From Cyclobacterium amurskyense (GTDB taxonomy: Bacteria > Bacteroidota > Bacteroidia > Cytophagales > Cyclobacteriaceae), in contig NZ_CP012040.1 in NCBI RefSeq assembly GCF_001050135.1, positions 3,168,501-3,232,500 of the forward strand: a DNA stretch of 64,000 bases. The letters are read 5' to 3'. This document shows positions 1 to 9,515 of this stretch, in pieces (positions within the stretch are counted from its first letter, which is position 1; every line of letters begins with the position of its first letter). Both the position numbers and the translations under genes were made by a program. The notes beneath the pieces are model-generated. The model was not told the origin of the DNA, did no database searches, and saw only the letters and a list, made by a program, of their open reading frames with translations.

Positions 1-40
1 TTACCCTAGTAAGAAATACCATCTCGCTTTGTGATTTGGA

Positions 41-1900
41 TTAATCTCCCTCTAGATAAGTTATAATTTGGGTATATGGAAGCATGGCCTTTATTTTTTC
101 TTCCTCGCTGGGTGGATAATTATTTCCATTGATTTCGAGGTGCTTAAGCGTGTCGGCGAGCTTATAAAAGGTGTCTGGGAATTTGGTGATTCTGTTTCTT
201 CCCAAGGCTAGCATGGTTAGACTAGAGAGGTCTCCTATGGAAGCTGGGATTTCAGTCAAGTGATTATAAACCAATCTGATGCTCTTAAGCTTACTCAGTT
301 GTCCAATACTTTCAGGAAGTTCTTTAATTTTACAATCATTAGCACGGAATGCTTCCAAATTTCTAAGCCCTCCAAAGCTTTGGGGTAAGTAATCTATTTC
401 ACCGGATAGTGTGAGGGACTTCAAGCTACTAAGATTTCCTAAGCTTTCTGGAAGTGTGGTGAGTTTTAGTGTCAAACTGAGTCTTTCTAACTGTCTAAGG
501 TCCCCGAAATTTTGAGGAATCTCTCTTAACCCAGAAGTGTTTTTCACGGTGAAATCCTTTAGATTAATAAGGTTTGAAAAGCTCTCTGGGAGTCTCTGAT
601 AGTCTCCAGTAAGCCAAAGGGTATGAAGTTGGGTGAGTTTGCCGAAATCTTCTGGTAAAATTACATTTGGACCATTAACCCTAAAGTAGCAAAATTCCAA
701 AGCTGACAATTCGGAAAAAGAATTGGGGATACTTTTGGACAAGTATGGTCCTCTGAAGGTTCTGAGATTCTTAAGGTTTCCAATGTTTTCAGGGAGTTTT
801 TCAATAGTGTTAAGGTCTAAGTCGACATAATCCAAACTGGTCAATTCCCCGAAACTCTCAGGTAAATGTGTAACACCTGAATTGACTAAATCCAAAAATT
901 TCAATTTTTTAAGATTTCCAAAGCTCTCAGGTATTCTTCCCAAATCGGGAACAGTACTGATAATGAGGGTGTCCAATTCTTGGAGATTCCCGATGTCCTC
1001 AGGCAGGTTTTGAATTCTATTATGAGAAAGGAGAAGGTAGGTGAGTTGTTGATAGCTTTTAGTAATCACTTCAGGGAATTTATTGATTGGGTTTCCAGGA
1101 AGGATAAGCCTTTTCAGATGCTTTAATGCCTGCAATTCAGGAAACAGCTCCAAATTCGCAAACTTCGAAGCTCTTCTATCCCCTAACATGGCTATTTCAA
1201 TAACGTCTCCATTTTCATTTTCTTTGTAGTAGTAGTGATTGTTCAAAATACCAAGTTCCTGCAAAGCCTCTTTTTGGTGGTATTCTCCCGGAATGAAATC
1301 CAAAGTATCTGAAGCCGACACACTGCCATACCATGTGGTCCAAACGATTTGTATAGGTGTCTTTTCTAATGCGTATACCCTTATATCCGGATATTCATCT
1401 TGTGGCTTATATGTTCCAGTGCTAAAGCCTTGAATGTGATGATAATCTCCAATAATGGACCACTTCCCTCGATCGTATTCTACTCCTGATACTTCTATCC
1501 TTGTTCGATAAAAATCAGCTCTGGACTCGGTAATTTGGGTTTTAAGCGGGACAAAAGAAACGTTTACCGTATCTTCAGTTTTCTTATCGTCTTTCAATAA
1601 TTCCCACAAAAGGTGGTATTCCTCTCCGGGCAAGCCATTGAAAATAGCTTTTGGATCGGATTGATCAGAAAAGTAAACTTTATCATCCACTAATCCACTC
1701 AGAATGCTCCATTTTCCCTGCTCTTTGGGTTGCAATGAATCAGCATCCAGCTTAACCCAAAAATTGGACGAATTCAGGATATCCTCACCTCCCTGAGTAG
1801 GTGGAAAAGGAAGGTCGGGACGCGGAGTTTCTTCGACTTCCTGACAGGACCAAAGAGCCACTGCCAAAAGGATAAGCAAACCAAAAGATTTCATTCTCAT
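41..1900 (-). CDS. Leucine-rich-repeat surface lipoprotein
   Basis: Predicted exported lipoprotein of 619 residues. The N-terminus is a short basic stretch, a hydrophobic core and a lipobox ending LWSC, so the chain should be acylated at that Cys and probably reach the outer membrane. Residues about 30-230 have no motif I recognise. From about residue 250 to 600 there are roughly fifteen leucine-rich repeats of about 23 residues with the pattern LPESfGNLkxLxxLxL, the bacterial/plant-like type used for protein binding. The start ATG at 1900 has a second ATG two codons later. It lies 31 bases downstream of another lipoprotein gene on the same strand, so the two may be co-transcribed. The ligand is unknown. 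Confidence 0.85.
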   Translation of the reverse strand: MRMKSFGLLILLAVALWSCQEVEETPRPDLPFPPTQGGEDILNSSNFWVKLDADSLQPKEQGKWSILSGLVDDKVYFSDQSDPKAIFNGLPGEEYHLLWELLKDDKKTEDTVNVSFVPLKTQITESRADFYRTRIEVSGVEYDRGKWSIIGDYHHIQGFSTGTYKPQDEYPDIRVYALEKTPIQIVWTTWYGSVSASDTLDFIPGEYHQKEALQELGILNNHYYYKENENGDVIEIAMLGDRRASKFANLELFPELQALKHLKRLILPGNPINKFPEVITKSYQQLTYLLLSHNRIQNLPEDIGNLQELDTLIISTVPDLGRIPESFGNLKKLKFLDLVNSGVTHLPESFGELTSLDYVDLDLNTIEKLPENIGNLKNLRTFRGPYLSKSIPNSFSELSALEFCYFRVNGPNVILPEDFGKLTQLHTLWLTGDYQRLPESFSNLINLKDFTVKNTSGLREIPQNFGDLRQLERLSLTLKLTTLPESLGNLSSLKSLTLSGEIDYLPQSFGGLRNLEAFRANDCKIKELPESIGQLSKLKSIRLVYNHLTEIPASIGDLSSLTMLALGRNRITKFPDTFYKLADTLKHLEINGNNYPPSEEEKIKAMLPYTQIITYLEGD

Positions 1901-1931
1901 AAAGCTTAAAAGGTATATTTTAAGAAATGAT

Positions 1932-3452
1932 TTATTCGTTTAGGCTAGGATGTTCAAAGTATCCCCATGGATCAGCTTTTATAAAAAGCAACTTTTGATC
2001 ACAATCAAAGGCATTCATATTTTCCCTACTGGCAGCAATTCTAAATCCAAAGTCACCATCAACCAAGATGTCCTTAGCTGAGACATTTGTCATAGATTCG
2101 CCATAAGATTTTCTCCATTCAACTGTCCTATTATTGCCAAATTTGACCAGCCCCATTTTTTTTTGATAAGAATAGGCATTTACCATTCCTATTGCTATTA
2201 ATCCATTCTCGGGAGTTTCTTTGACAGAATAGAAATAATGGTAAGGATCTATATGGTCCCAAATTTTTTCACCATTCGAACGAATTTCAAAAATTCGGGC
2301 ACTGTAAGATTGAGAATTACTGATACTGATTCCTCCAAAAACAATATTTCCGTTTTTAAGCTCGATAAGTGTTTGCGGCAGGTCAAAATTGGAATCACCA
2401 TAGGTTTTTTCCCATTCGATCTCTCCTGACATAGAAAGTCTTAAAATCCAAAAATCAATTTGTTCACAATAGCCAGAATTAGATTCCTGCTTAGTACATC
2501 CATTCGTTTCTTTTCCTCCAAGAATCACTAAATTATTTTCCCGGGAGATCACTATTCTCTTAAAAGAACTTCGTAGTGATGTTTCAAAGAATTTTTCCCA
2601 TACAATTTCTCCATCAGGACTTAGTTTCATCAATACTCCCTGCTTGATTACGTCAACCTTCTCCGAATTAAGGTCACCGATAAGGAATATTTCTTCTTTC
2701 GCTCCTTCTACAATATCTTTAATTTCGACTCCACCTATACCTCGATTGAACAGTTCAATAGCCTTTACCCAAATCTCATTTCCATTTTTGTCTAGTTTGA
2801 TGACATGATGATTGCTCATGATCAAGAGACCTGTTTTAGTTAAGAATGCTTGGATTTCCCAATAATCTCCATTTTCATAAGGATACGACTTCATCCAAAT
2901 CGGATTCCCAAATGGATCAATTTTGGCAACAAAGTTGAAATAATTAGAGCCGTTTTCAGATGACTTTCCTATGGCAAGGTAATTCCCATCCGGTGCCTTA
3001 ATAAGGTTTTGGATAAAGCCAGAAACACACTCTTGATCCATACTGAAATTCAGGTATTTTAAGAAGGTTTGATAATCTCTTTTCGTGATAAACTCAAAGT
3101 TCACTGAGTAGGTATTCCCCTGAGGATCTTTAGCTAATACTTTACCTGTGTAATTTGTCAATCCATTGAGTCTATCAATGACAAGGCCTGTATCAACTTG
3201 GTTTTCTGATAGTATGCTATCCCCCAAAAAGATTGTGTATTGATTTCTAAATCCCTCAGGATCTATGGATTCTTCCCAACTCAAAAATGCTTTGTCGTAG
3301 GTTACACTATCAACAGAAACAATGAATTTCTCTGGAGGTAGATTTATGTCACTTTTTTCATCTGGTGAAATTGGAATTTGATCATCTTCGGAAATTCCTT
3401 CACAGGAACAAAAAATTGCCAATAGCGCCAGTACTAAAAAATTATTCTTCAT
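1932..3452 (-). CDS. Lipoprotein with FnIII-like domain and beta-propeller-like repeats
   Basis: Exported lipoprotein of 506 residues with a signal ending IFCSC. Residues about 40-125 resemble a fibronectin type III domain (an LSWEES-type strand and a late LxNxTxYxGKV strand). The rest consists of repeated units of about 45-60 residues with recurring W-x-K-x-Y-G motifs (WMKSYPY, WEKTYGD, WRKSYGE) and ILGG/IAIG strands, which suggests a propeller of five to six blades. It probably sits at the cell surface and may share a transcript with the leucine-rich-repeat lipoprotein downstream. The ligand is unknown and no catalytic motif is visible. Confidence 0.75.
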   Translation of the reverse strand: MKNNFLVLALLAIFCSCEGISEDDQIPISPDEKSDINLPPEKFIVSVDSVTYDKAFLSWEESIDPEGFRNQYTIFLGDSILSENQVDTGLVIDRLNGLTNYTGKVLAKDPQGNTYSVNFEFITKRDYQTFLKYLNFSMDQECVSGFIQNLIKAPDGNYLAIGKSSENGSNYFNFVAKIDPFGNPIWMKSYPYENGDYWEIQAFLTKTGLLIMSNHHVIKLDKNGNEIWVKAIELFNRGIGGVEIKDIVEGAKEEIFLIGDLNSEKVDVIKQGVLMKLSPDGEIVWEKFFETSLRSSFKRIVISRENNLVILGGKETNGCTKQESNSGYCEQIDFWILRLSMSGEIEWEKTYGDSNFDLPQTLIELKNGNIVFGGISISNSQSYSARIFEIRSNGEKIWDHIDPYHYFYSVKETPENGLIAIGMVNAYSYQKKMGLVKFGNNRTVEWRKSYGESMTNVSAKDILVDGDFGFRIAASRENMNAFDCDQKLLFIKADPWGYFEHPSLNE

Positions 3453-3607
3453 GAGTAAAAATCTGATTTCGAATCAAAAAATGATTTCTTAGTTCAATGA
3501 TAATTTATAAGTTGGTTGTTTTCAAGGATTTTTTTTCAAAATATTGATAATCAGTGGGATTATTTTCTTAGGGGAAACCCCAAGAATGCTATGAGATCTA
3601 ACGCCCC

Positions 3608-4168
3608 ATGCTTGCCCCGCTATTGCCAAACGTACTTAGCAAAGGAGAAATAGTAGGAATCATTCGGCGTGTGTTAATATGAAACATCGGACGACTCTGC
3701 TAATCATCCAAAGCGTCGGACTTCGGATTAGTGAGGCCATCAACTTGCGGGTGAGAGGCATTCACTCAGAAGAAGGTTACTTGTTCATTAAAGGAGAAAA
3801 AAACTTAAAAGATGGTAGAAACGGTCCTTTCTCCCAAATTACACTAGGAACTTCGAGCATATTATCGTGGATTTAAGCCGTCATATTGGCTTTTTGAAGG
3901 ACAGGAAGGAGGACAGTACACAACTAAAAGCATCCAAAATATCTTCTGGGCATCAGTTACCAACAGCTTGGCTAATCCTTTGGCGACAGCTCATACGCTC
4001 AGACATTCCTTAGCAACTCATTACCTACAATAATTGACCAATCTACGCATGATCCGAGTCCTATTAGGACACTGCAGTAGCAACACCAAAGACGTATACA
4101 GTCATGTTTTGAAAGTTTCCAACAAAAATAGTCATCACTTAACCAAATCATCGAGTTGCTTAATTTGA
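3608..4168 (+). pseudogene. Broken tyrosine recombinase (XerD/integrase family)
   Basis: Remnant of a site-specific recombinase catalytic domain read across two frames and one stop. The ATG at 3608 opens MLAPLLPNVLSKGEIVGIIR, the usual start of the catalytic domain. A stop follows at about 3680, and the reading continues in a second frame (3679-3876) with GLRISEAINLRV, which holds the first catalytic Arg. It returns to the first frame at about 3848 with HTLRHSLATHYLQ (His-x-x-Arg), an in-frame TAA at 4031, then LLGHCSSNTKDVYSHV with the catalytic Tyr. The RHRY residues survive, but two frameshifts and a nonsense codon make it non-functional. The N-terminal SAM-like domain is missing. It is probably the relic of an integrated element. 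Confidence 0.8.
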
Positions 4169-4501
4169 CAGGACAAACAGCCGCAAAAGCTGACTTTCCA
4201 GCAACGGTTCTTATACAAGCATAAAAAGCCATAACTGAAAATAAAACCCTGATAGATAATAATTTAAGAGGGGAAGTTTGTCCAACTCCGTTTTTCTTTA
4301 GAGATGCCCGCAGGAGCAGGAGAAGATGAGTCTGTTTTTACAAGGCAAAGAAAAAGGCATTACAACAGTAGGTATCTAGCTATTTGAATAAGTGTTACTA
4401 GTCCTTATATTGTCTTCTTCAAACATTAGATACCCTATTGTTACGGGCAAGCAAAACAGTACTGACATTATGCAAAGTAAATTATTTAAATAATCAAGAA
4501 T
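4169..4501. other. Gene-free stretch after the recombinase relic
   Basis: No coding frame, RNA or repeat could be supported. It is AT-rich and probably decayed DNA of the same patch as the recombinase relic. A promoter for the SGNH hydrolase gene should lie near the right end, but no clear TAnnTTTG box was seen. Confidence 0.4.
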
Positions 4502-5791
4502 ATGAAAAGCAAATTTATACTATCTAGTATTATATGGATAATCTCTTTACAATGCTTTGCTCAGTGGGAATTGAAAGACACAACTGAATTTTCACCAAGA
4601 CAAGGTCTGCCTAATTTCTTTGATAAGATAAATACAAAACAAGACGTTAAAATTGGATTTATAGGTGGAAGTATCACTGCGGCAAATGGTTGGCGACCTA
4701 AAATAGTATCTTGGCTAGAAGAGCAATACTCCATAAATGACTTGTTCAGCTACAGTGCAGCCATCGGAGGAACTGACTCTAAATATGGAGTATTTAGAAT
4801 TGATGAACATCTACTGAGTAAGTCCGATTTTGACTTGATTTTCATAGAATTTGCAGTGAATGATGGCAGTGCAAGTTCCTCTGATGTAGAAAAAAGTATG
4901 GAAGGAATGGTGCGTAAAATATGGTCAAAAAATCCATATACAGATATTTGCTTCGTTTATACAGTTAATAAAGCTTCATTATCTGCCTGTGAAAACGGTA
5001 AAATGAATATGTCTGCGACTAAACATGATTCAATAGCGTCATATTATGACATACCATCAGTTTTATTGACTCCTCAAACTTTTAATAGGATTGAATCAGA
5101 TTCTGTTGTTTGGTATGACAGCGATTATGACAAAACTACTTTCTTAAACAGTTCTGGACAATACGTTTTTACAGCAGACAAAGTTCATCCAACAGATTTC
5201 GGACACGAAGTTTATAAGGATATTTTAGCAAAATGTTTATTGAAGATAGATACGTTGAGAGGTGTAAAAGAACATTTTTTAAAGCCTGTATTGATTACCG
5301 GTAATTATGAAAACACAACGATGGTTAAAGGTATAGTAATACAATCAAAAAATTACGATTATGTTGATTCAACTGGACAGTTAAGCTATCTAGACAAATT
5401 TAATCCAATAGAAAATCCCTATTTTGTTTCTCAAGACACAAGCTCTACTTACCAATTTTCCTTTATAGGGAATGAAATGGGTTTAGATATATTAGTAGGT
5501 CCAACAGGAGAAAGGTATATTATTGAGGTCGATGGAGTAAAAAATGAGTTTGCTAACTGGGATGGTTATTGTTCTTATTATAGAAAGCAGTCAAGATTTG
5601 TGAAATTGAATGATTTGAAGAAGCATATTGTGAAAATTTATCCCTCCAGTCAACCTTTAACTTTAGAAGAAAAAAGAAATTCATTGAATAATGAGAGTAG
5701 GAAAGCAGACTTTGACGCTAATCCTGAGAAATATGATAAAAATGAATTGATTTTTTCACATATATTTCTGAATGGAACATTGTCTGATTAA
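4502..5791 (+). CDS. Secreted SGNH/GDSL-family hydrolase
   Basis: A 429-residue protein with a cleavable signal peptide (hydrophobic core, cleavage after FA, mature QWELK). SGNH blocks are visible: GGSIT with the nucleophile Ser near residue 57, EFAVND near 117-121 (block III Asn), and HPTDFGH near 229-235 with the catalytic Asp/His. This predicts an esterase or acetyl-esterase acting outside the cytoplasm, possibly on sugar esters. The C-terminal 180 residues form an extra beta-rich region of unknown role. It sits intact between two pseudogenes and its AT content looks higher than that of its neighbours, which fits horizontal gain. The substrate is not predictable. Confidence 0.8.
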   Translation: MKSKFILSSIIWIISLQCFAQWELKDTTEFSPRQGLPNFFDKINTKQDVKIGFIGGSITAANGWRPKIVSWLEEQYSINDLFSYSAAIGGTDSKYGVFRIDEHLLSKSDFDLIFIEFAVNDGSASSSDVEKSMEGMVRKIWSKNPYTDICFVYTVNKASLSACENGKMNMSATKHDSIASYYDIPSVLLTPQTFNRIESDSVVWYDSDYDKTTFLNSSGQYVFTADKVHPTDFGHEVYKDILAKCLLKIDTLRGVKEHFLKPVLITGNYENTTMVKGIVIQSKNYDYVDSTGQLSYLDKFNPIENPYFVSQDTSSTYQFSFIGNEMGLDILVGPTGERYIIEVDGVKNEFANWDGYCSYYRKQSRFVKLNDLKKHIVKIYPSSQPLTLEEKRNSLNNESRKADFDANPEKYDKNELIFSHIFLNGTLSD

Positions 5792-5813
5792 TCAACTGAT
5801 AATATGTCAAGGA

Positions 5814-6215
5814 AACACCATTGATTGGTATGGGGATTAATATTATGAAGACGGTGTTTTTTATGATGTATTTTCAATAAATTATGGTATTGACAGTTTC
5901 GCACAATTACAATTAAATGTTAATCCTTCATATCTGCTTCAGCACTATGACCCTCTAAACCAAAATTCAATACCCGACTGGTATAGCGATAGCTTGACAG
6001 AGTCAGGTAATTATCAGAAAATTTTCACATCAATAACTGGTTGAGACAGCATTCATTCTCTTCAGTTAAATGTTTCCCCAATCCACACTAGTATTGAATT
6101 CAATGGATCAATAATCGATGTTGTCGTTTATCCTAACCCAACAAAAGATAGTAAATCTGCTCCTTTCGTAAAGGAATTGCCCCTTATTGCCCAATTACCA
6201 CAATTTATGAAATAA
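5814..6215 (+). pseudogene. Remnant of a type IX secretion cargo protein
   Basis: One frame can be read through two stops. It contains YYEDGVFYDVFSINYGIDS, then SGNYQKIFTSITG-stop-DSIHSLQLNV, then IIDVVVYPNPTKDS. The middle part matches the Bacteroidota surface-protein repeat that normally reads GCDSxxxLxLxV, with the Cys codon replaced by TGA (6042-6044). An earlier TAA lies at 5838. YPNPTKD is the opening of a type A C-terminal sorting domain for type IX secretion, and after it the sequence loses similarity and stops at 6213. Both the body and the sorting domain are therefore broken, leaving a C-terminal fragment only. Confidence 0.65.
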
Positions 6216-6399
6216 GTTCGAAAATCTTATTGCAAAATTCCGCGTAAACATATAACTGCATAATTTCCTATCTTTGAGGCTGAACCAAAAAATCTTTAAA
6301 AGCACCTAACGATAGGTATCAGCTTATTCCCTTAAGTAAGGTTACCATTAGGACCTTGTTCAATATGCTATACTTTTACGTTAGAAATCCTTATTAAAC

Positions 6400-7155
6400 A
6401 TGCCAGATACTACGACGATACAGGATGTCATTAAGGAGCTTGATGTGATTATTGATGAGAGCATCAAGACCAATAGCAGACTAGGTTTGTTTGCTTATAT
6501 CTATAGACGAACTACTTTTGAGATCGCTTCCGAGATTGCTTTAGGGCACTTTGAGAACAATGCGCGCTTAGAAACTTTAGATGTGGCTTTCGCCAAATTG
6601 TATCTGGATGCTTACAGCGCCTATAAAAAAGGCGAAACTATAAGTGCTTCCTGGGCTTATGCTTTTGACCATGTTGGGGATTCATTGACAATTGTGCAAC
6701 ATATAATGTTAGGGATGAATGCTCATATAAACCTGGACCTTGCAGTGGCCACAGCAGCAACAATGTCTGGAGGAGAAATCCGTGATATAGAAAATGATTT
6801 CAATAAAGTGAATGACATCCTTTTTCAGATCACCAATGAGTTGCAAGACCGACTTAATCGAGTATCACCCTTAATGATTATTTTAGACATTATAGGGAAA
6901 AATAAAGATGAAAAGATCATAAACTTTAGCATGCGTAAAGCGCGTAAACATTCTTGGAATTCGGCAAAACTTCTATGGTCACTAGGCGAAGCCCATAGTG
7001 GAAATACCAGAAATAAGATTGACTATTTTGTCCTTAAGTTAAGCGAACACATTCAATCCCCCAAGTCAATAGGGATTAGAATTTTACTCAAGTTTATTCA
7101 AAAATTTGAAACAAAAGAAGTGAGTGCCGTCATTTCTGAATTAAAAGCAGATTAG
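6400..7155 (+). CDS. DUF5995-like protein
   Basis: A 251-residue cytoplasmic protein, mostly alpha-helical, with no signal peptide. The segment LGMNAHINLDLAVA around residue 105-118 and the later RKARKHSWNSAKLLW resemble the conserved core of DUF5995 proteins, whose function is unknown to me. The His residues in the first segment could bind a metal, but that is a guess. It stands alone between the decayed 3.6-6.2 kb patch and the elongation-factor gene. Assignment is from pattern memory only. Confidence 0.65.
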   Translation: MPDTTTIQDVIKELDVIIDESIKTNSRLGLFAYIYRRTTFEIASEIALGHFENNARLETLDVAFAKLYLDAYSAYKKGETISASWAYAFDHVGDSLTIVQHIMLGMNAHINLDLAVATAATMSGGEIRDIENDFNKVNDILFQITNELQDRLNRVSPLMIILDIIGKNKDEKIINFSMRKARKHSWNSAKLLWSLGEAHSGNTRNKIDYFVLKLSEHIQSPKSIGIRILLKFIQKFETKEVSAVISELKAD

Positions 7156-7568
7156 GCCAAACATTGATACAAACAATAAAACTCTCAAGGAAATCCTGCT
7201 AAAGGTTGTAGTAATTAGCCATAAAGTTTTTTACCACTTAATATTTTTAATAATAGTAATTCTACATTCAAATCTGAAATACGAAAGTAACAGTCGTTTA
7301 ATTATCTAATTTTTTTTTCCTTAAATATACCTTAGGCTTTCTTTTTGTAGCTACTTCTTAAACTGCACAGCCATAGTAAGCGCCATAAAATATAAATCTG
7401 GGGCTCTTTGAACCGAGAAAGTAAAGGTAATCTAATACAAATCAAAACTACCCTTCCCTTTCCCTTATCAGGCCCCAAAAAAGGGTTTATAGTTACGATT
7501 TAAGCTGTTTTAAATCGCCTAAACTCGAATTCAGGTTGTAAATAATTTTAACGAAACTTAAGAATGTC
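7156..7568. other. Gene-free leader region of the GreA/GreB-like gene
   Basis: About 410 AT-rich bases with no supported gene, repeat or RNA. The region presumably holds the promoter of the downstream elongation-factor gene, but no convincing TTTG/TAnnTTTG pair was found. Confidence 0.4.
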
Positions 7569-8069
7569 ATGAGTAGAGGATTTGTAAAAGAAGACGATCA
7601 GGAAGAAATTCCTATGGTTCCCCCTAGAGCCGACTTGCCAGAAGGAATATCGAATTACGTAACCCGGATCGGTTTGAATGAACTTTTGGAAGAAAAGGAA
7701 AGGTTGATAGCGGAAAGAGAGCAGTTGGACTACAATAATGAGAAAGAAAGGAGAATTGCCTTTAATCATATCAACGCAAAATTGCAATTGCTAAATAGCC
7801 GAATAAATTCTGCCATAATAGTGGATTTTGGCAAGCAGCCTCAAAATGTTGTGCGGTTTGGAGCAATGGTAACCCTCAAAATAGGGGATGAGACTAAACT
7901 TAACAGGTATCAAATTGTAGGTGTAGATGAAGCAGATGTTTCAAAAGGGAAAATCTCCTTTATTTCGCCAATTGCAAGATTATTAATAGACAAGAAAGTT
8001 GGAGACAAAGCAATTTTGAAACTAGCCAATGCAGATAGGGTTTTTGAAATTATGGAGATAAGCTATTAG
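7569..8069 (+). CDS. GreA/GreB-family transcription elongation factor
   Basis: A 166-residue protein with the two-part Gre layout. A charged helical hairpin covers about residues 30-80 (LLEEKERLIAEREQL and following). A C-terminal FKBP-like domain covers about 85-166, containing VRFGAMVTLK, YQIVGVDEADVSKGKISF and SPIARLLIDKKVGD, the typical SPlarALlGk-type motif. Gre factors enter the RNA polymerase secondary channel and stimulate transcript cleavage in paused complexes. An ATG five bases upstream is followed at once by a stop, so 7569 is the start. The acidic tip residues of the coiled coil are hard to place, so it could be a Gre-like factor with a different activity. Confidence 0.85.
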   Translation: MSRGFVKEDDQEEIPMVPPRADLPEGISNYVTRIGLNELLEEKERLIAEREQLDYNNEKERRIAFNHINAKLQLLNSRINSAIIVDFGKQPQNVVRFGAMVTLKIGDETKLNRYQIVGVDEADVSKGKISFISPIARLLIDKKVGDKAILKLANADRVFEIMEISY

Positions 8070-8595
8070 AATATTTAAACCTAAAATAGGCAAGACAATC
8101 TATAATGTGCTGAAATCACTTCAGAAGAAACCATTTTGTTTCTGGTTCTCCATAGTGGGCCATAGTTAGGGCAATAATTTAATTATTGGAAAAGTGCAGA
8201 AGGTTTTGGAATAGATCAAGGTACAATTATGAACTATCCCTGTGCCATGAGATTTTTTTTAATGCAGAGATGTACTAACTGCTATACATGATAATTCCTA
8301 AATTAAATCTATTTGCAACACTTAAGTGCAATCCCAAATAGTCTTATATTATTTGTTTACAACAATTCCTTAGAAATTTCAAGACAAACTTACTTGAATT
8401 ATTTATCAAAATTCGGGTCATTAAAATGACTGTATTATCCCCTCTTTGGATTCAGGAATTGATTTGTTCTGGTTTAGACCGAGTTATACCTTTAGGCCTG
8501 AAATAATTTCATGGAGATTCTAAATAAAACCACACGATTTTTTATAAATAAACATCATCTTATAGCATTTTTAAGTCTACCTTCGATAAAAAATA
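8070..8595. other. Gene-free stretch with a decayed repeat copy
   Basis: Positions about 8080-8167 resemble the left half of the dispersed repeat family (GACAATCTAT, GTGCTGAAATC, then a CCATAG hairpin) with many substitutions. The rest of the stretch has no supported feature. Confidence 0.5.
8080..8167 (+). repeat. Relic of the ~209-bp MITE-like repeat
   Basis: Left-half relic. It keeps AGACAATCTATAATGTGCTG and the imperfect CCATAG...CCATAG hairpin of the family but lacks the right end and the terminal CCCG. It is the most diverged copy in the window, which suggests that the family has been active over a long time. Confidence 0.55.
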
Positions 8596-9198
8596 ATGTC
8601 GATAGAACGAAGAGTGGAATTGGTGGAAAAGCTTTTCCATCAATTGGAGCAAGAAATCGCTCAGTTTGAACAGGCATCAGGAATGAGCTGTGTTGCTGGT
8701 TGTGGTAAATGTTGTACTTTTCCGGATATTGAAGCCTCTCCTTTAGAGTTTTTACCCTGGGCTTTTCATTTATTTTTGAATGGAGAGGCAGAAAAAACCC
8801 TTCTTCTGCTTGAAGAGGCCCATGGTCCAACCTGTCATATTTACAAGCCTTTAACCATCAATGGGCAAGGCAGGTGTAGCAGTTACAAGTACCGCGGTTT
8901 AATTTGTCGCTTGTTTGGATTTGCTGCCAATAAAGACAAATACGGAGTTTTGAGATTGGCCACTTGTAAAATTATCAAAGAAGGTCAGGCCAATAATTAT
9001 AATTCTACCGTAGAGGCCATTTCTAAGGGATTGAATGTACCGATTTTTACAACGTATTACATGCAATTGAATCAGATAGATTTTCATATGGGCAACATAA
9101 TTTTACCCATAAACAAAGCCCTTAAAATGGCATTGGAAGAGGTTCTGCAATATTATGCCTACAGACCTTCTCCTGAAATTAATAAAAGGGTGGTTTAA
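8596..9198 (+). CDS. YkgJ-family cysteine-cluster protein
   Basis: A 200-residue protein with CVAGCGKCC near residue 34-42, then CSSYKYRGLICRLFG near 95-109 and a later ATCK. This is the Cys arrangement of the YkgJ/UPF0153 family, thought to bind zinc or iron through the CxxCxxCC cluster; no reaction is established. There is no signal peptide, so it is cytoplasmic. The stop codon TAA forms the last three bases of a TTTAA that flanks a MITE-like repeat, so the repeat abuts the gene without changing its reading frame. Confidence 0.85.
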   Translation: MSIERRVELVEKLFHQLEQEIAQFEQASGMSCVAGCGKCCTFPDIEASPLEFLPWAFHLFLNGEAEKTLLLLEEAHGPTCHIYKPLTINGQGRCSSYKYRGLICRLFGFAANKDKYGVLRLATCKIIKEGQANNYNSTVEAISKGLNVPIFTTYYMQLNQIDFHMGNIILPINKALKMALEEVLQYYAYRPSPEINKRVV

Positions 9199-9407
9199 CC
9201 CGAAATATGCAATAGACAATCTATTACGTGCTGAAATCGCTTTAAAATCAGCCAATTCGTTGCTGTTTTCAATTTCACCATAGCAGTGCTATGACTCAGT
9301 CTCCAAATAGCCTGATTTTATTGTGATTACACCACTTCCCGTAAACACGGGACAGGCTTCACCCCTGACTATTGTCAGGACGGAGAAATCCTATTACATA
9401 ATCCGGG
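9199..9407 (+). repeat. MITE-like repeat, copy 1
   Basis: A 209-bp element starting CCCGAAATATGCAATAG and ending CTATTACATAATCCGGG, which are imperfect inverted repeats of each other. It is flanked on both sides by TTTAA (9194-9198 and 9408-9412), read as a 5-bp target duplication. Internal hairpins are TCCCGT-AAAC-ACGGGA and CCTGAC-TATT-GTCAGG. This copy sits directly on the stop codon of the YkgJ-like gene. Confidence 0.8.
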
Positions 9408-9433
9408 TTTAACCCAGATTCGCGGTAATTAAA

Positions 9434-9465
9434 AAATATCCCATAGTATTAACTATGAGATATTT
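9434..9465 (-). terminator. Rho-independent terminator of the DUF3500 transcript
   Basis: Two 14-base arms, 9434-9447 and 9452-9465, pair with one non-Watson-Crick position (G-U on the minus strand). On the minus strand they are followed by a run of six T. It lies about 50 bases past the stop of the DUF3500 gene. Confidence 0.75.
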
Positions 9466-9515
9466 GGAGTGAAGCTAAGGTTTATAAAACACCTTAACCA
9501 AAAAGTCTGGTTTAA

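Noticed and set aside
3999..4232. 77-codon minus-strand frame over the recombinase relic
   Set aside because: Overlaps the C-terminal part of the recombinase pseudogene, whose sense-strand motifs are clear.
6042..6044. TGA as a selenocysteine codon in the type IX remnant
   Set aside because: No SECIS-like hairpin was seen nearby, another stop lies in the same frame, and the domain is truncated.
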